Positions 34,853 to 44,577 of a stretch of DNA of 64,000 nucleotides are shown here, in pieces (the first letter of the stretch is position 1; each line of letters opens with the position of its first letter). The stretch is from Ameyamaea chiangmaiensis. Its GTDB lineage: Bacteria > Pseudomonadota > Alphaproteobacteria > Acetobacterales > Acetobacteraceae. The position numbers and the translations under genes are program-made. The notes beneath the pieces are model-generated. The model was not told where the DNA came from. It made no database searches and worked only from the letters and a program-made list of their open reading frames with translations. The DNA is taken from assembly GCF_025995235.1 (NCBI RefSeq), contig NZ_BAPT01000056.1:186001-250000 (forward strand), given 5' to 3'.

Positions 34853-35433
34853 TGGCCGACGACGCCCCCAAGATCCTTCTCCTCGCGGGTGACTATGTCG
34901 AGGATTACGAAATCATGGTCCCGTTTCAGGCGCTGACGATGCTTGGCTATCGCGTCGATGCCGTCTGCCCCGGCAAGAAGGCCGGCCAGACGGTGCGCAC
35001 CGCCATTCATGATTTCGAGGGCGACCAGACATACAGCGAAAAGCCCGGGCACAACTTCACGCTCAACGCCGATTTCGATGCAGTGGATGAGGCGGACTAT
35101 ATCGGTCTTGTGGTGCCGGGCGGCCGGGCGCCGGAGTATCTGCGTCTCGATGCCCGGGTCATCGCGCTGGTCAAGGCGTTCGCCGATCGCCCGATGGCCG
35201 CCATCTGTCACGGCGCGCAGTTGCTGGCGGCCGCGCGCGTGATCGACGGGCGCAGGGTATCGGCCTATCCGGCCTGCCGCCCGGAGGTCGAACTGGCGGG
35301 TGGCACCTATGCCGATATAGCGGTTGATGCCGCCATCACCGATGGCACGCTCGTCACCGCGCCGGCGTGGCCCGCGCATCCGGCGTGGCTCGCACAGTTT
35401 CTCGATGTTCTGGGCGCGCGCATCAGCCTGTGA
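34849..35433 (+). CDS. DJ-1/PfpI-family protein
   Basis: 194 residues. The nucleophile elbow AAICHGAQLL places Cys120 and His121 in the class I glutamine-amidotransferase-like fold; an acidic residue upstream (DYVEDYE) is the conserved partner. Members act as glyoxalases, deglycases or proteases in stress conditions. It overlaps moaB by four bases, so it is co-translated, but no functional link to molybdenum is known. The exact activity is unknown. Confidence 0.87.
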   Translation: MMADDAPKILLLAGDYVEDYEIMVPFQALTMLGYRVDAVCPGKKAGQTVRTAIHDFEGDQTYSEKPGHNFTLNADFDAVDEADYIGLVVPGGRAPEYLRLDARVIALVKAFADRPMAAICHGAQLLAAARVIDGRRVSAYPACRPEVELAGGTYADIAVDAAITDGTLVTAPAWPAHPAWLAQFLDVLGARISL

Positions 35434-35538
35434 GGCGGTGGCGCACGTTGGCAGATCGCAACGCCTGTGCATGATGGCGGGTGTCGTGCGCGCCCGCTCC
35501 GGGCCCGTGCCCGTCGCATCGTGCTGACCTTGGGAGAT

Positions 35539-36171
35539 ATGACCGTGTTCAACCCCCGCCTGATCGCCGTTCGCTCGGTGTTTGGCCTCTCGCTTGCTAT
35601 TGGTGGCCTTGCGGCGACCGCCCTGACGCCGTCGGTGTCTTTCGCCGCGCCACCGGCGGCCGATGCGCCTCTGAAGCTCAATAAACTGACGGTGACGGGC
35701 AATGCCAAGGTCGCCACGTCGGACATCATGGCGGCGGTGCCGTTCCATGTCGGCGATACCGTGACGCAGACCCAGATCATGGATGGCCTGCATGACGTCA
35801 TGGCCGTGTATGAGAAGAACAAGGTCAACGCCCGCTTCGGCCAGAGCCTGAAGTTCATCGACAACAAGAAGGTCGAGGTCACCTGGGCGGTGTCCGACGA
35901 ACAGGCCGTGACGAACGCACCGGCACAGGCATTGGTGGTCGAGGCGGTGAACTTTACCGGTAACAAGAAGGTCTCGTCGGCCGATCTGACCGCGGCAACC
36001 AAGCTGCGTCCGGGCTCGGAGGTGACGCAGGACACCTATGCCGCCGATCAGGCCGCGATCGTCGCGCTCTACAAGAAAAAGGGCGTGGGCGTGAAGGTCA
36101 GCTCGGCGGCGGCACAGCCGCACAACGACAACCGGGTCGACATCACCTACACGCTGGAGGAACAGGACTGA
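35539..36171 (+). CDS. Stand-alone exported POTRA-domain protein
   Basis: 210 residues with a signal peptide (residues 1-36 approx., ending SVSFA-AP). Two tandem POTRA-like modules follow. The first starts LKLNKLTVTGNAKVATSDIM, the second ALVVEAVNFTGNKKVSSADL, each ending in a beta strand. POTRA domains normally sit ahead of a BamA/TamA barrel or in secretion systems; here no barrel follows and the protein ends at EEQD. A possible role in outer-membrane assembly is inference. AGGGAGA-type ribosome site precedes ATG 35539. Confidence 0.75.
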   Translation: MTVFNPRLIAVRSVFGLSLAIGGLAATALTPSVSFAAPPAADAPLKLNKLTVTGNAKVATSDIMAAVPFHVGDTVTQTQIMDGLHDVMAVYEKNKVNARFGQSLKFIDNKKVEVTWAVSDEQAVTNAPAQALVVEAVNFTGNKKVSSADLTAATKLRPGSEVTQDTYAADQAAIVALYKKKGVGVKVSSAAAQPHNDNRVDITYTLEEQD

Positions 36172-36179
36172 TCCCGTCC

Positions 36180-36203
36180 GCCGGGGCGTTCACGCGCCCC
36201 GGC
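36180..36203. terminator. Hairpin between convergent genes
   Basis: GCCGGGGCG and CGCCCCGGC form a perfect 9-bp stem around TTCACG, between the POTRA gene and the dienelactone hydrolase gene. There is no T-run on either side. Confidence 0.45.
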
Positions 36204-36222
36204 TTCCTGCCAGCCCGTCGTC

Positions 36223-36888
36223 TTACCAGAGATGGCGCTTGAGAAACGCGAGGCTGCGCTCACGCGCCAGCCGGTAGGCTTCGGGGTCGAAACTCGACCG
36301 TTCGGAGCAGCCGAATCCGTGGCCCGCGCCGTCATAGACATACATCTCCACATCGGGCTGGGCGTCGCGGATCAGCGTGACGTCGGTGTGCGGGATCGAA
36401 TGATCCTCGCCGCCGAAATGCAGTTCGACCGGACAGTGCGGGTGGGCGGTGCGGTGCGCGGCGATGCCGCCTCCATACCACCCCACCGCGCACCGGAACG
36501 CGTCGGTCATCGTCGCGGCGTCCCAGGCCACCGTGCCGCCCCAGCAATAGCCGATGATCCCCGTGGGTGCGTGGCCGAAATAGGCGACGCACGCCGCGAT
36601 GTCCCCGATCGGTGCCTCCGGCGGGATCTGTCCGCGCAGGGCGACGCCTTCCTTCACGTCGGCAGGCGTGTAGCCGAGTTCGATGCCGGGGCGGATCCGG
36701 TCGAACAGGGCGGGCGCCAGCACATGGAACCCGTCGGCGGCGAACCCGTCGCAGACCGAGCGGATATGGTGATTGACGCCGAAAATCTCCTGCACGACCA
36801 CCAGTTTATGTGGCCGGGTGGGGTCTCCGGCCTCGTAGGCCGAGAGAACGTGGCCGTCGCGCGCGGTCAGGTGTAGGGTCTGTCCCAT
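36223..36888 (-). CDS. Dienelactone hydrolase family protein
   Basis: 221 residues. Alpha/beta hydrolase with the dienelactone hydrolase triad: Cys115 in GYCWGG, Asp162 in GGEDHSIPH, His190 in GAGHGFG. It starts at ATG 36888, with AAGGA upstream. The classical reaction opens dienelactones in aromatic degradation, but many members act on other esters. No aromatic pathway genes are near, so the substrate is open. Confidence 0.88.
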   Translation of the reverse strand: MGQTLHLTARDGHVLSAYEAGDPTRPHKLVVVQEIFGVNHHIRSVCDGFAADGFHVLAPALFDRIRPGIELGYTPADVKEGVALRGQIPPEAPIGDIAACVAYFGHAPTGIIGYCWGGTVAWDAATMTDAFRCAVGWYGGGIAAHRTAHPHCPVELHFGGEDHSIPHTDVTLIRDAQPDVEMYVYDGAGHGFGCSERSSFDPEAYRLARERSLAFLKRHLW

Positions 36889-36936
36889 CGGGAATGTCCT
36901 TCGATCTGGTCTCGATCCGGCAGGGAGCTTGAGCCG

Positions 36937-37167
36937 TTGGGTGAAATCGTCAACCTCCGCCGTGTCAGAAAACAGCGAGCACGGGCGGATGCGGCGCGCG
37001 AGGCCGAACAGGCGCGGCTGTCCCACGGGCGCGGCAAGGCCGAACGCCGCCAGGCCCGCGCGATCATCGAGGCGCAGGCGCGTGTTCTGGACGGCGCGCG
37101 TGTCGAGGACGAAAGACACCTGCGAGAAGGGGTGTCGGGCGGGGTCGAAGATAAGACAGAATTATGA
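36937..37167 (+). CDS. DUF4169 family protein
   Basis: 76 residues starting at a TTG with AGGGAG upstream. The N-terminus EIVNLRRVRKQRARADAARE, followed by HGRGKAERR, matches DUF4169, a small, basic, coiled-coil family of Alphaproteobacteria with no known role. It is divergent from the dienelactone hydrolase gene and lies ahead of the groES promoter. Confidence 0.75.
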   Translation: MGEIVNLRRVRKQRARADAAREAEQARLSHGRGKAERRQARAIIEAQARVLDGARVEDERHLREGVSGGVEDKTEL

Positions 37168-37227
37168 AACATGCAGTGTGTGCAACGCTGATCGCGGCCG
37201 TTCCACCGAATGGCATGCAGGCGATGC

Positions 37228-37256
37228 TTGACAGAAAGGGCGGGGCGCCCTATCTC
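37228..37256 (+). promoter_or_regulatory. groESL promoter
   Basis: TTGACA at 37228-37233, a 17-base spacer and TATCTC at 37251-37256 form a vegetative promoter. It ends just before the CIRCE element, so repressor binding there would block transcription. Confidence 0.85.
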
Positions 37257-37258
37257 GT

Positions 37259-37285
37259 TTGGCACTCCCGGCACGGGAGTGCTAA
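37259..37285 (+). promoter_or_regulatory. CIRCE element (HrcA operator)
   Basis: TTGGCACTC, nine bases, GAGTGCTAA: one base away from the CIRCE consensus TTAGCACTC-N9-GAGTGCTAA. It lies at the expected transcription start of groES-groEL. Confidence 0.95.
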
Positions 37286-37363
37286 CGCGACGCGGCGTTG
37301 TAGCGCGCAGCAACTGGTGCGTCGCTTCTGCGAAGGGCGCAACCCTAACATGGAGCAATCCAT

Positions 37364-37657
37364 ATGACGACTTTTCGTCCCCTGCACGACCGAGTGGTTG
37401 TCCGTCGCCTGACCGGCGAGGAAAAGACTGCCGGCGGCATCATCATCCCCGACACCGCCAAGGAAAAGCCCATGGAAGGCGAAGTCCTGGCCGTGGGTCC
37501 GGGCGCCCGTAACGAGCAGGGCCAGCTTGTGACGCCTGACGTCAAGGCGGGCGACAAGGTGCTGTTCGGCAAGTGGTCCGGCACCGAAGTGAAGATCGAC
37601 GGCGAAGAGCTGCTGATCATGAAGGAAAGCGACATCATGGGTGTGATCGGCGGCTGA
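37364..37657 (+). CDS. groS: Co-chaperonin GroES
   Basis: 97 residues, the standard length. FRPLHDRVVVRRLTGEEKTA at the N-terminus, the mobile loop KTAGGIIIPDTAKEKP, and the C-terminal LLIMKESDIMGVIGG identify GroES. It forms the lid of the GroEL chamber. It is transcribed from a promoter controlled by the CIRCE element, and groEL follows after 64 bases with its own GGAGG-type ribosome site. Confidence 0.98.
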   Translation: MTTFRPLHDRVVVRRLTGEEKTAGGIIIPDTAKEKPMEGEVLAVGPGARNEQGQLVTPDVKAGDKVLFGKWSGTEVKIDGEELLIMKESDIMGVIGG

Positions 37658-37721
37658 CGCCGCCTCGAGCCACCCGTTTACGATCTCGTTTTTCCGTATA
37701 TCCTCCTGAGGAGAATTCAAA

Positions 37722-39362
<1,641 letters not shown>

Positions 39363-39429
39363 TCCGCTCGTCGTCCGGGGCGGATGGGAAGGGTGCCTTC
39401 GGGCGCCCGACCCCTCTGGCCCGACGTCT

Positions 39430-39467
39430 GGAAAAAACCCGTCTGCCCTGGCAGGCGGGTTTTTTTG
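39430..39467 (+). terminator. Rho-independent terminator of groESL
   Basis: AAAAAACCCGTCTGCC and GGCAGGCGGGTTTTTTT form a stem with a CTGG loop and a T-run. Confidence 0.93.
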
Positions 39468-39582
39468 TGCGCGGATCGCGGCCCACGAGGACATTGCACT
39501 TGGTTGACAAATCCTGCGGAGCGTGACCGGATGGAGGCTGCGCCGCCAAGGTGCGGAACTGGATGAAAAGAGGCAGGTTGAG

Positions 39583-39786
39583 ATGGCTACGGGAACGGTC
39601 AAGTGGTTCAACACCACGAAAGGGTTCGGCTTCATTATGCCCGACGATGGTGGGAAAGACGTGTTCGTGCACATCACCGCCGTTCAGGCGGCTGGCCTGC
39701 GCGGGCTGACCGAGAATCAGAAAGTGAGCTACGATATCGTGACCGAGCGCGGTAAGGCCGCCGCCTCCAACCTCAAGCCGCTCTGA
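39583..39786 (+). CDS. cspA: Cold-shock protein
   Basis: 67 residues. RNP-1-like GFGFIMPDDG and RNP-2-like DVFVHITAV motifs with the start MATGTVKWFNTTKG identify a CSD-type RNA chaperone. A TTGACA at 39504-39509 is a possible -35 box; the leader of roughly 50-60 bases may contain the usual cold-responsive region. The gene is monocistronic and lies between the groESL terminator and the DinG-like helicase. Confidence 0.95.
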   Translation: MATGTVKWFNTTKGFGFIMPDDGGKDVFVHITAVQAAGLRGLTENQKVSYDIVTERGKAAASNLKPL

Positions 39787-39861
39787 CGCGGCTGGCCCGG
39801 GACGGCATGTCGGCCACCGCCGCATGACCGTCAACCGGGCCCCTCCTGGGATCGTTCGTTC

Positions 39862-42810
39862 TTAAGCGTCCTGTTTCAGAAAATCAGCCACGCGTGCGAC
39901 GGTGTCGGCCAGCCCCGCCCGTTCGACCACGACCCCCTCCGGGAACGCCGAAAACAGGCGTGACGGCGTGCGCCGGTCCAGCAGCACAAACACCCCCCGG
40001 TCATCGCGCACCCGCACCAGCCGTCCGAACGCCTGACGCAGCCGCAGCTGGGCGATGCGATCGTCATAGGCGCTTGCGTTGCCATGCGAGAGGTGAATGC
40101 GGCGCTCCCGGTGCAGTATGTCGGGCCGGGGCCAGGGCACGCGCTCGAACGCGACAAGACGCAGGGCGCGGCCGGGCACGTCGATGCCGTCGCGCATCGC
40201 GTCCGTTCCCAGCAGGCATGAGTCGATCTCCGTGCGAAAGATGTCGACCAGTGTCGCGTTGTCCAGCGCATCGACATGCTGGGCATAGAGCGGCAGCCCG
40301 GCATCATCCAGCGTGGGCGCGATCCGGCGATGGACCGCGCGCAGTCGGGCGATGGCCGTAAACAGCCCCAACGCCCCGCCACCCGCCGCGAGAAACAGGC
40401 TGCGATAGGCCGCCGCGAGAGCCTCGGGATCATCGTGCGCTACGTCTTCGACGACGAAGGCCCGGGTTTGCCGGGCATAGTCGAACGGGCTGGACAGCGA
40501 CGCCCGGACGGCGGGGCTGGGCAGGTGCTGGGCGCCCACGCGCTCCTCGGCGGCATCCCAGGCGGCTTCGGCGTCGTCCTCGGTGCCGGTCGTGCGGTCG
40601 CGCAGGGTGGCCGAGGTGATCAGCAGGCCGTGGGCGGTGCTGGCCAGGGTCGCGGCGAACGGCGTCGTCGGGTCCAGCCAGTGGCGATGCAGGCCGACGT
40701 CATGTTCGCCCGCGCGCTGTCCCTCGCGCCGGTCAAGGCGGATGAAATCGACCCAGGTCGGCGTCATCCCGTCCGGCCGGGGCGCGTCGACCGCCTCGAG
40801 CATGGCGACCCAGCCGTCGAGGCGGCTGAGCGCCCGGCGATGCAGGGTGCGGATCGCGGCCTCGATCCGGCCACGACTGGCACTGTCCAGCGTGTCGGCG
40901 TCCTCATCGAGGCGTTCATGCAGCCGCCGCGCGAGGACCCGCAACGGGTCGGCCAGAGTGGACAGAGCACGACCGAGCCCCCTAGCCGCGCCGCTCAGAT
41001 CGTCGCCGATCGGATGAAGATCACATTCGAGGGCCGTGGCATGCTGGGCCGCCTTGCCGCTGCGATCGCTGCCGCGTGCGCGTGCCAGCACCTGCGCCCG
41101 CAGGTGACGCAGGAACACCTCGCTCGGGTTCGGTGTCTTGTCCACGGGGGCCATCAGGCCGTCCAGAAGGGTCGCGGCGGGCGCGACGTCATCGGGCGCC
41201 GGCCGTGCGTCGTCGGGCGGTCGCTCGTCCGCCAAGCGTGCCGACCAGCCAGGAGCCGGGAGCGCGCGCGCCGCCCGCAGGGCGTCGTCGAGGGGCTCCT
41301 CAAGCCGTTTGAAGCCGACGACCAGATCGTCCAGACGGCGGCGCAGGCCCCGCGCGCGGGAACGCCCGCCTTCCGCGCCCAGCAGCCAGCGTCGCAGTTC
41401 GGCCGCCTCCAGCCCGGAAAATTCCGTCGCGAAGGCGCCGTCCGCCGCGTCGGCGATATGGTGGCCCTCGTCGAAAACGTAGCGGGTGGGGGTATTGTCT
41501 TCCTGTTCGACGGGCAGGTCGGCAATGCCGGCCGGGCTGGCCCAGGCCGCCTGCGCCATAACCAGCGCGTGGTTCGCGATGACCAGATCGGCGTGCCGGG
41601 CCCGGCGGATCGAGTGTTCGACAAAGCAGCGTTGATAATGCGGGCAGGCGCCGTGAATGCATTCGCCGCGGCGGTCGGCCAGAGCGGCGACCTGCCCCGC
41701 TCCCATCAGGTCGCCAAACCAGCCGGGCAGGTCGCCGCCCATCAGGTCGCCGTCGCGGCTGGCCGTGGCCCAGCGCGCGATCAGGCAGAGCGTGATCAGG
41801 GCCCCCGGCGACGCATCGCGGCCGCGGTTGAGCACGGTGTTGACCCAGTCCTCCATGTTCAGCAGGCACAGATAATTCTCGCGCCCCTTGCGCACGACGA
41901 CGTGCTGGCGCCGGACGGTGTCGTCGGCGTGCAGCCGCGTCGTCTCGGCCTCGATCTGCCGCTGGAGGTGCTTGGTGTAGGTGCTGATCCAGACGGCGCC
42001 GTCGTTCTGCTCCGCCCAGACGCTGGCGGGGGCGAGGTAGCCGAGCGTCTTGCCGGTGCCCGTCCCGGCCTCGGCCAGAAGCACCTGCGGATCCCCGATA
42101 TGGGCGCGCGGCGCGAAGGCGTGGGTGGCGACGGAGGCGAAGTCGGCCTGTCCGGCCCGGGCTTCCGCCTGCGGCCCACGCAACTGGTCCAGCCGCGTGC
42201 GCGCCTGTGTGGGTGTGACGGGCTGGCTGCCGGGCGGGGGACGCTGGGCCGTTTCCTCCCATTTCGGCAACTGGCGCCAGACCCGCAGGGCGTCCCCGGG
42301 CTGGACCGCGTCAAAGCGCGGCGGACCCGGGGGCAGGCCCATCGCCTCGCGCAGGGGGGCGGCCCACGGCCAGCGTGCCTGTGCCAGCGGCACCAACAGG
42401 GCCGCCATGTCGGCGCCGGCCGGTCGCGAGGCCTGCGCTGCCGCGCGGGCCAGAAGTTCGGTCATCAGGACCGGCAGAAGGTCCGCCTCGGCCCGTCCCG
42501 TGCGGCTGTCCGACAGGTCGAGGGCGCGTGCCAGGCCCCGTGCCGTCGGTGCGGCGCTGGTGGCGGGACAGACGAAGGCGAAGAGTTCGAGCAGGTCAAA
42601 CCACGGGGCCGGATGCTCGGGTGCGGGCAGGCCGAGGCGCCGCGCCGTGGCCGGCCCGTGAATGACCAGCGGCGGCGGCATGCCGCGCAGCCGGGCGCGC
42701 GCCACCGCCAGGGGAAGGGAGAGCAACTCGCCATCATCGGTCAGCAGCGAACAGGTGCCGTGCAAGGCGATCAGGGCGGGCGCGTCATGCGGGGACATCG
42801 GAGCGGCCAT
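39862..42810 (-). CDS. DinG/Rad3-type DNA helicase
   Basis: 982 residues. Walker A (EAGTGTGKTLGYLAP), the DEAH-like VFDEGHHIADAAD and a four-Cys iron-sulfur region (LCLLNMEDW, GECIHGACPHYQRCFVEHS) are in the middle, and the last third carries motif VI (LRLRQAFGRLVRVRDDRGVF). DinG-like helicases unwind DNA 5' to 3' in repair of R-loops and damaged ends. It starts at ATG 42810 or 42798. The gene is divergent from lysS. Confidence 0.9.
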   Translation of the reverse strand: MAAPMSPHDAPALIALHGTCSLLTDDGELLSLPLAVARARLRGMPPPLVIHGPATARRLGLPAPEHPAPWFDLLELFAFVCPATSAAPTARGLARALDLSDSRTGRAEADLLPVLMTELLARAAAQASRPAGADMAALLVPLAQARWPWAAPLREAMGLPPGPPRFDAVQPGDALRVWRQLPKWEETAQRPPPGSQPVTPTQARTRLDQLRGPQAEARAGQADFASVATHAFAPRAHIGDPQVLLAEAGTGTGKTLGYLAPASVWAEQNDGAVWISTYTKHLQRQIEAETTRLHADDTVRRQHVVVRKGRENYLCLLNMEDWVNTVLNRGRDASPGALITLCLIARWATASRDGDLMGGDLPGWFGDLMGAGQVAALADRRGECIHGACPHYQRCFVEHSIRRARHADLVIANHALVMAQAAWASPAGIADLPVEQEDNTPTRYVFDEGHHIADAADGAFATEFSGLEAAELRRWLLGAEGGRSRARGLRRRLDDLVVGFKRLEEPLDDALRAARALPAPGWSARLADERPPDDARPAPDDVAPAATLLDGLMAPVDKTPNPSEVFLRHLRAQVLARARGSDRSGKAAQHATALECDLHPIGDDLSGAARGLGRALSTLADPLRVLARRLHERLDEDADTLDSASRGRIEAAIRTLHRRALSRLDGWVAMLEAVDAPRPDGMTPTWVDFIRLDRREGQRAGEHDVGLHRHWLDPTTPFAATLASTAHGLLITSATLRDRTTGTEDDAEAAWDAAEERVGAQHLPSPAVRASLSSPFDYARQTRAFVVEDVAHDDPEALAAAYRSLFLAAGGGALGLFTAIARLRAVHRRIAPTLDDAGLPLYAQHVDALDNATLVDIFRTEIDSCLLGTDAMRDGIDVPGRALRLVAFERVPWPRPDILHRERRIHLSHGNASAYDDRIAQLRLRQAFGRLVRVRDDRGVFVLLDRRTPSRLFSAFPEGVVVERAGLADTVARVADFLKQDA

Positions 42811-42935
42811 CGATCCGACCGACCATACGGTGTTCGGAGGGCCTTGTCGCCCTGCATCGCATGGCGGGCGAACGCGTCGGTGCATGCGCGTGCGCGCTTG
42901 ACCACGCGCCGCGCACTTCCTAGCTTCCGCCGATC

Positions 42936-44543
42936 ATGGCACAGTCTCCGAACCCCGCACCCCGTATGCCCCCCAAGGCGTGGCCCTTCGACGAGGCCGC
43001 GAAAGTGGCTGCCCGGGTGGACAAACGCGCGGCGGTGGATGGTGACGCGGTGCGCCCGGCCCTGCTGGAGACGGGCTATGGCCCGTCCGGCCTGCCGCAT
43101 ATCGGCACGTTCGGCGAGGTCGCGCGCACGTCATGGGTGCGACAGGCCTATGAACTGATGACCGGGCGCCCGACGCGGCTTCTGGCATTTTCCGATGACA
43201 TGGACGCTCTGCGCAAGGTGCCCGACAACGTGCCGAACCGCGAGATGCTGACCCGGCATCTGGGGCTGCCGCTGACGCGCGTCCCTGATCCGTTCGAGAC
43301 GTTCGAGTCGTTCGCGGCGCACAACAACGCGCGTCTGCGCTCGTTTCTCGATTCCTTCGGATTCGATTACGAATTCGCCTCCAGCACCGAGTATTACGCG
43401 TCGGGCCGCTTCGACGCCGCGCTGCGGCGTGTGCTGGAAGTGCATGACGAGATCGTCGCAACCATCGCGCCCACGCTGGGGCCGGATCGCCGCGCGACCT
43501 ATTCGCCGGTTCTGCCGATCCATCCGCGCACCGGGCAGGTGATGCAGGTCAGGATGGACGCGATCGACCCCGACGCGGGCACCGTCCGATGGACTGACGC
43601 TGAGGGCGAGGTGTTTGAGACCTCCGTCTTCGGTGGCGCGGCCAAGATGCAGTGGAAGGCGGACTGGGCGATGCGCTGGTATGCGCTCGACGTCGATTTC
43701 GAGATGTCGGGCAAGGATCTGATCGACAGCGTGAAGCTGTCGAGCAAGATCTGCCGCATTCTGGGCAAGGAGCCGCCGGAGGGCCTGACCTACGAACTGT
43801 TCCTCGACGAGCAGGGGCAAAAGATTTCAAAATCCAAGGGCAATGGCATCTCCGTCGAGGAGTGGCTGCGTTACGCGCCGCCCGAGAGCCTTGCGCAATA
43901 CATGTTCAACGCGCCGCAGCGCGCCAAGCGCCTGTATTTCGACGTCATTCCCAAGGCCGTGGACGAATACCTTGCCAATGCCGAAAAGGCGGCGGCGCCC
44001 GATATCACGCCCGAGTGGCTGCGCGCCAACCCGGCCTTTTTCATTCACGGCGGCAAGGTTCCGGCGGACGCCGGCAGCCCGTTGTCGTTTGCGATGCTGC
44101 TCAACCTCGCCTCGGTCGCCAATGCCGAGACGCCGGACGTGCTGTGGGGCTTCATCCGGCGCTACGACCCGTCGGCGACGCCCGAGAACGCGCCGCTGCT
44201 GGCCCGGCTGGTTGCGTATGCGGTGGTTTATTACGCCGATTTCGTCCGTCCCGCGAAGTCGTATCGCGCCCCCGACGCGCACGAGCGCGCGGCCCTGGTC
44301 GACCTGGCGGATGCCCTGCGGCAGCTCGAGGGCGAGCCGACGCCCGATGCGCTGCAAAATCTGGTGTTCGAGATCGGCAAGCGTCATGGCTTCGAGCCGC
44401 TGCGTGCGTGGTTCGGCTGCCTGTATGAGGTTCTTCTGGGCCAGAAGGAGGGCCCGCGGTTCGGGATCTTCATCGCGCTGTATGGTGTAAGCGAGACCAT
44501 CGCGCTGATTGACGCCGCCGTGCTGCGGGTCTCCGGCGGATAG
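42936..44543 (+). CDS. lysS: Class I lysyl-tRNA synthetase
   Basis: 535 residues. This is the class I LysRS (LysK type), not the usual bacterial class II enzyme. The HIGH-type motif is PHIGTFGE (HIGT, residues 55-58) and the KMSKS-type motif is KISKSKGN near residue 297. It charges tRNA-Lys. Class I LysRS is known from many Alphaproteobacteria, Archaea and spirochetes. It lies directly upstream of an mprF-like gene whose family uses lysyl-tRNA. Confidence 0.95.
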   Translation: MAQSPNPAPRMPPKAWPFDEAAKVAARVDKRAAVDGDAVRPALLETGYGPSGLPHIGTFGEVARTSWVRQAYELMTGRPTRLLAFSDDMDALRKVPDNVPNREMLTRHLGLPLTRVPDPFETFESFAAHNNARLRSFLDSFGFDYEFASSTEYYASGRFDAALRRVLEVHDEIVATIAPTLGPDRRATYSPVLPIHPRTGQVMQVRMDAIDPDAGTVRWTDAEGEVFETSVFGGAAKMQWKADWAMRWYALDVDFEMSGKDLIDSVKLSSKICRILGKEPPEGLTYELFLDEQGQKISKSKGNGISVEEWLRYAPPESLAQYMFNAPQRAKRLYFDVIPKAVDEYLANAEKAAAPDITPEWLRANPAFFIHGGKVPADAGSPLSFAMLLNLASVANAETPDVLWGFIRRYDPSATPENAPLLARLVAYAVVYYADFVRPAKSYRAPDAHERAALVDLADALRQLEGEPTPDALQNLVFEIGKRHGFEPLRAWFGCLYEVLLGQKEGPRFGIFIALYGVSETIALIDAAVLRVSGG

Positions 44544-44577
44544 GCGCAGGTCGGTTGATCGACGCAGTGACCCTGTC

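Noticed and set aside
40276..43158. Very long open frame (960 codons) on the plus strand opposite the DinG-like helicase gene
   Set aside because: It is the antisense shadow of a strongly supported helicase gene. High GC removes stop codons on the opposite strand. It has no recognisable domain.
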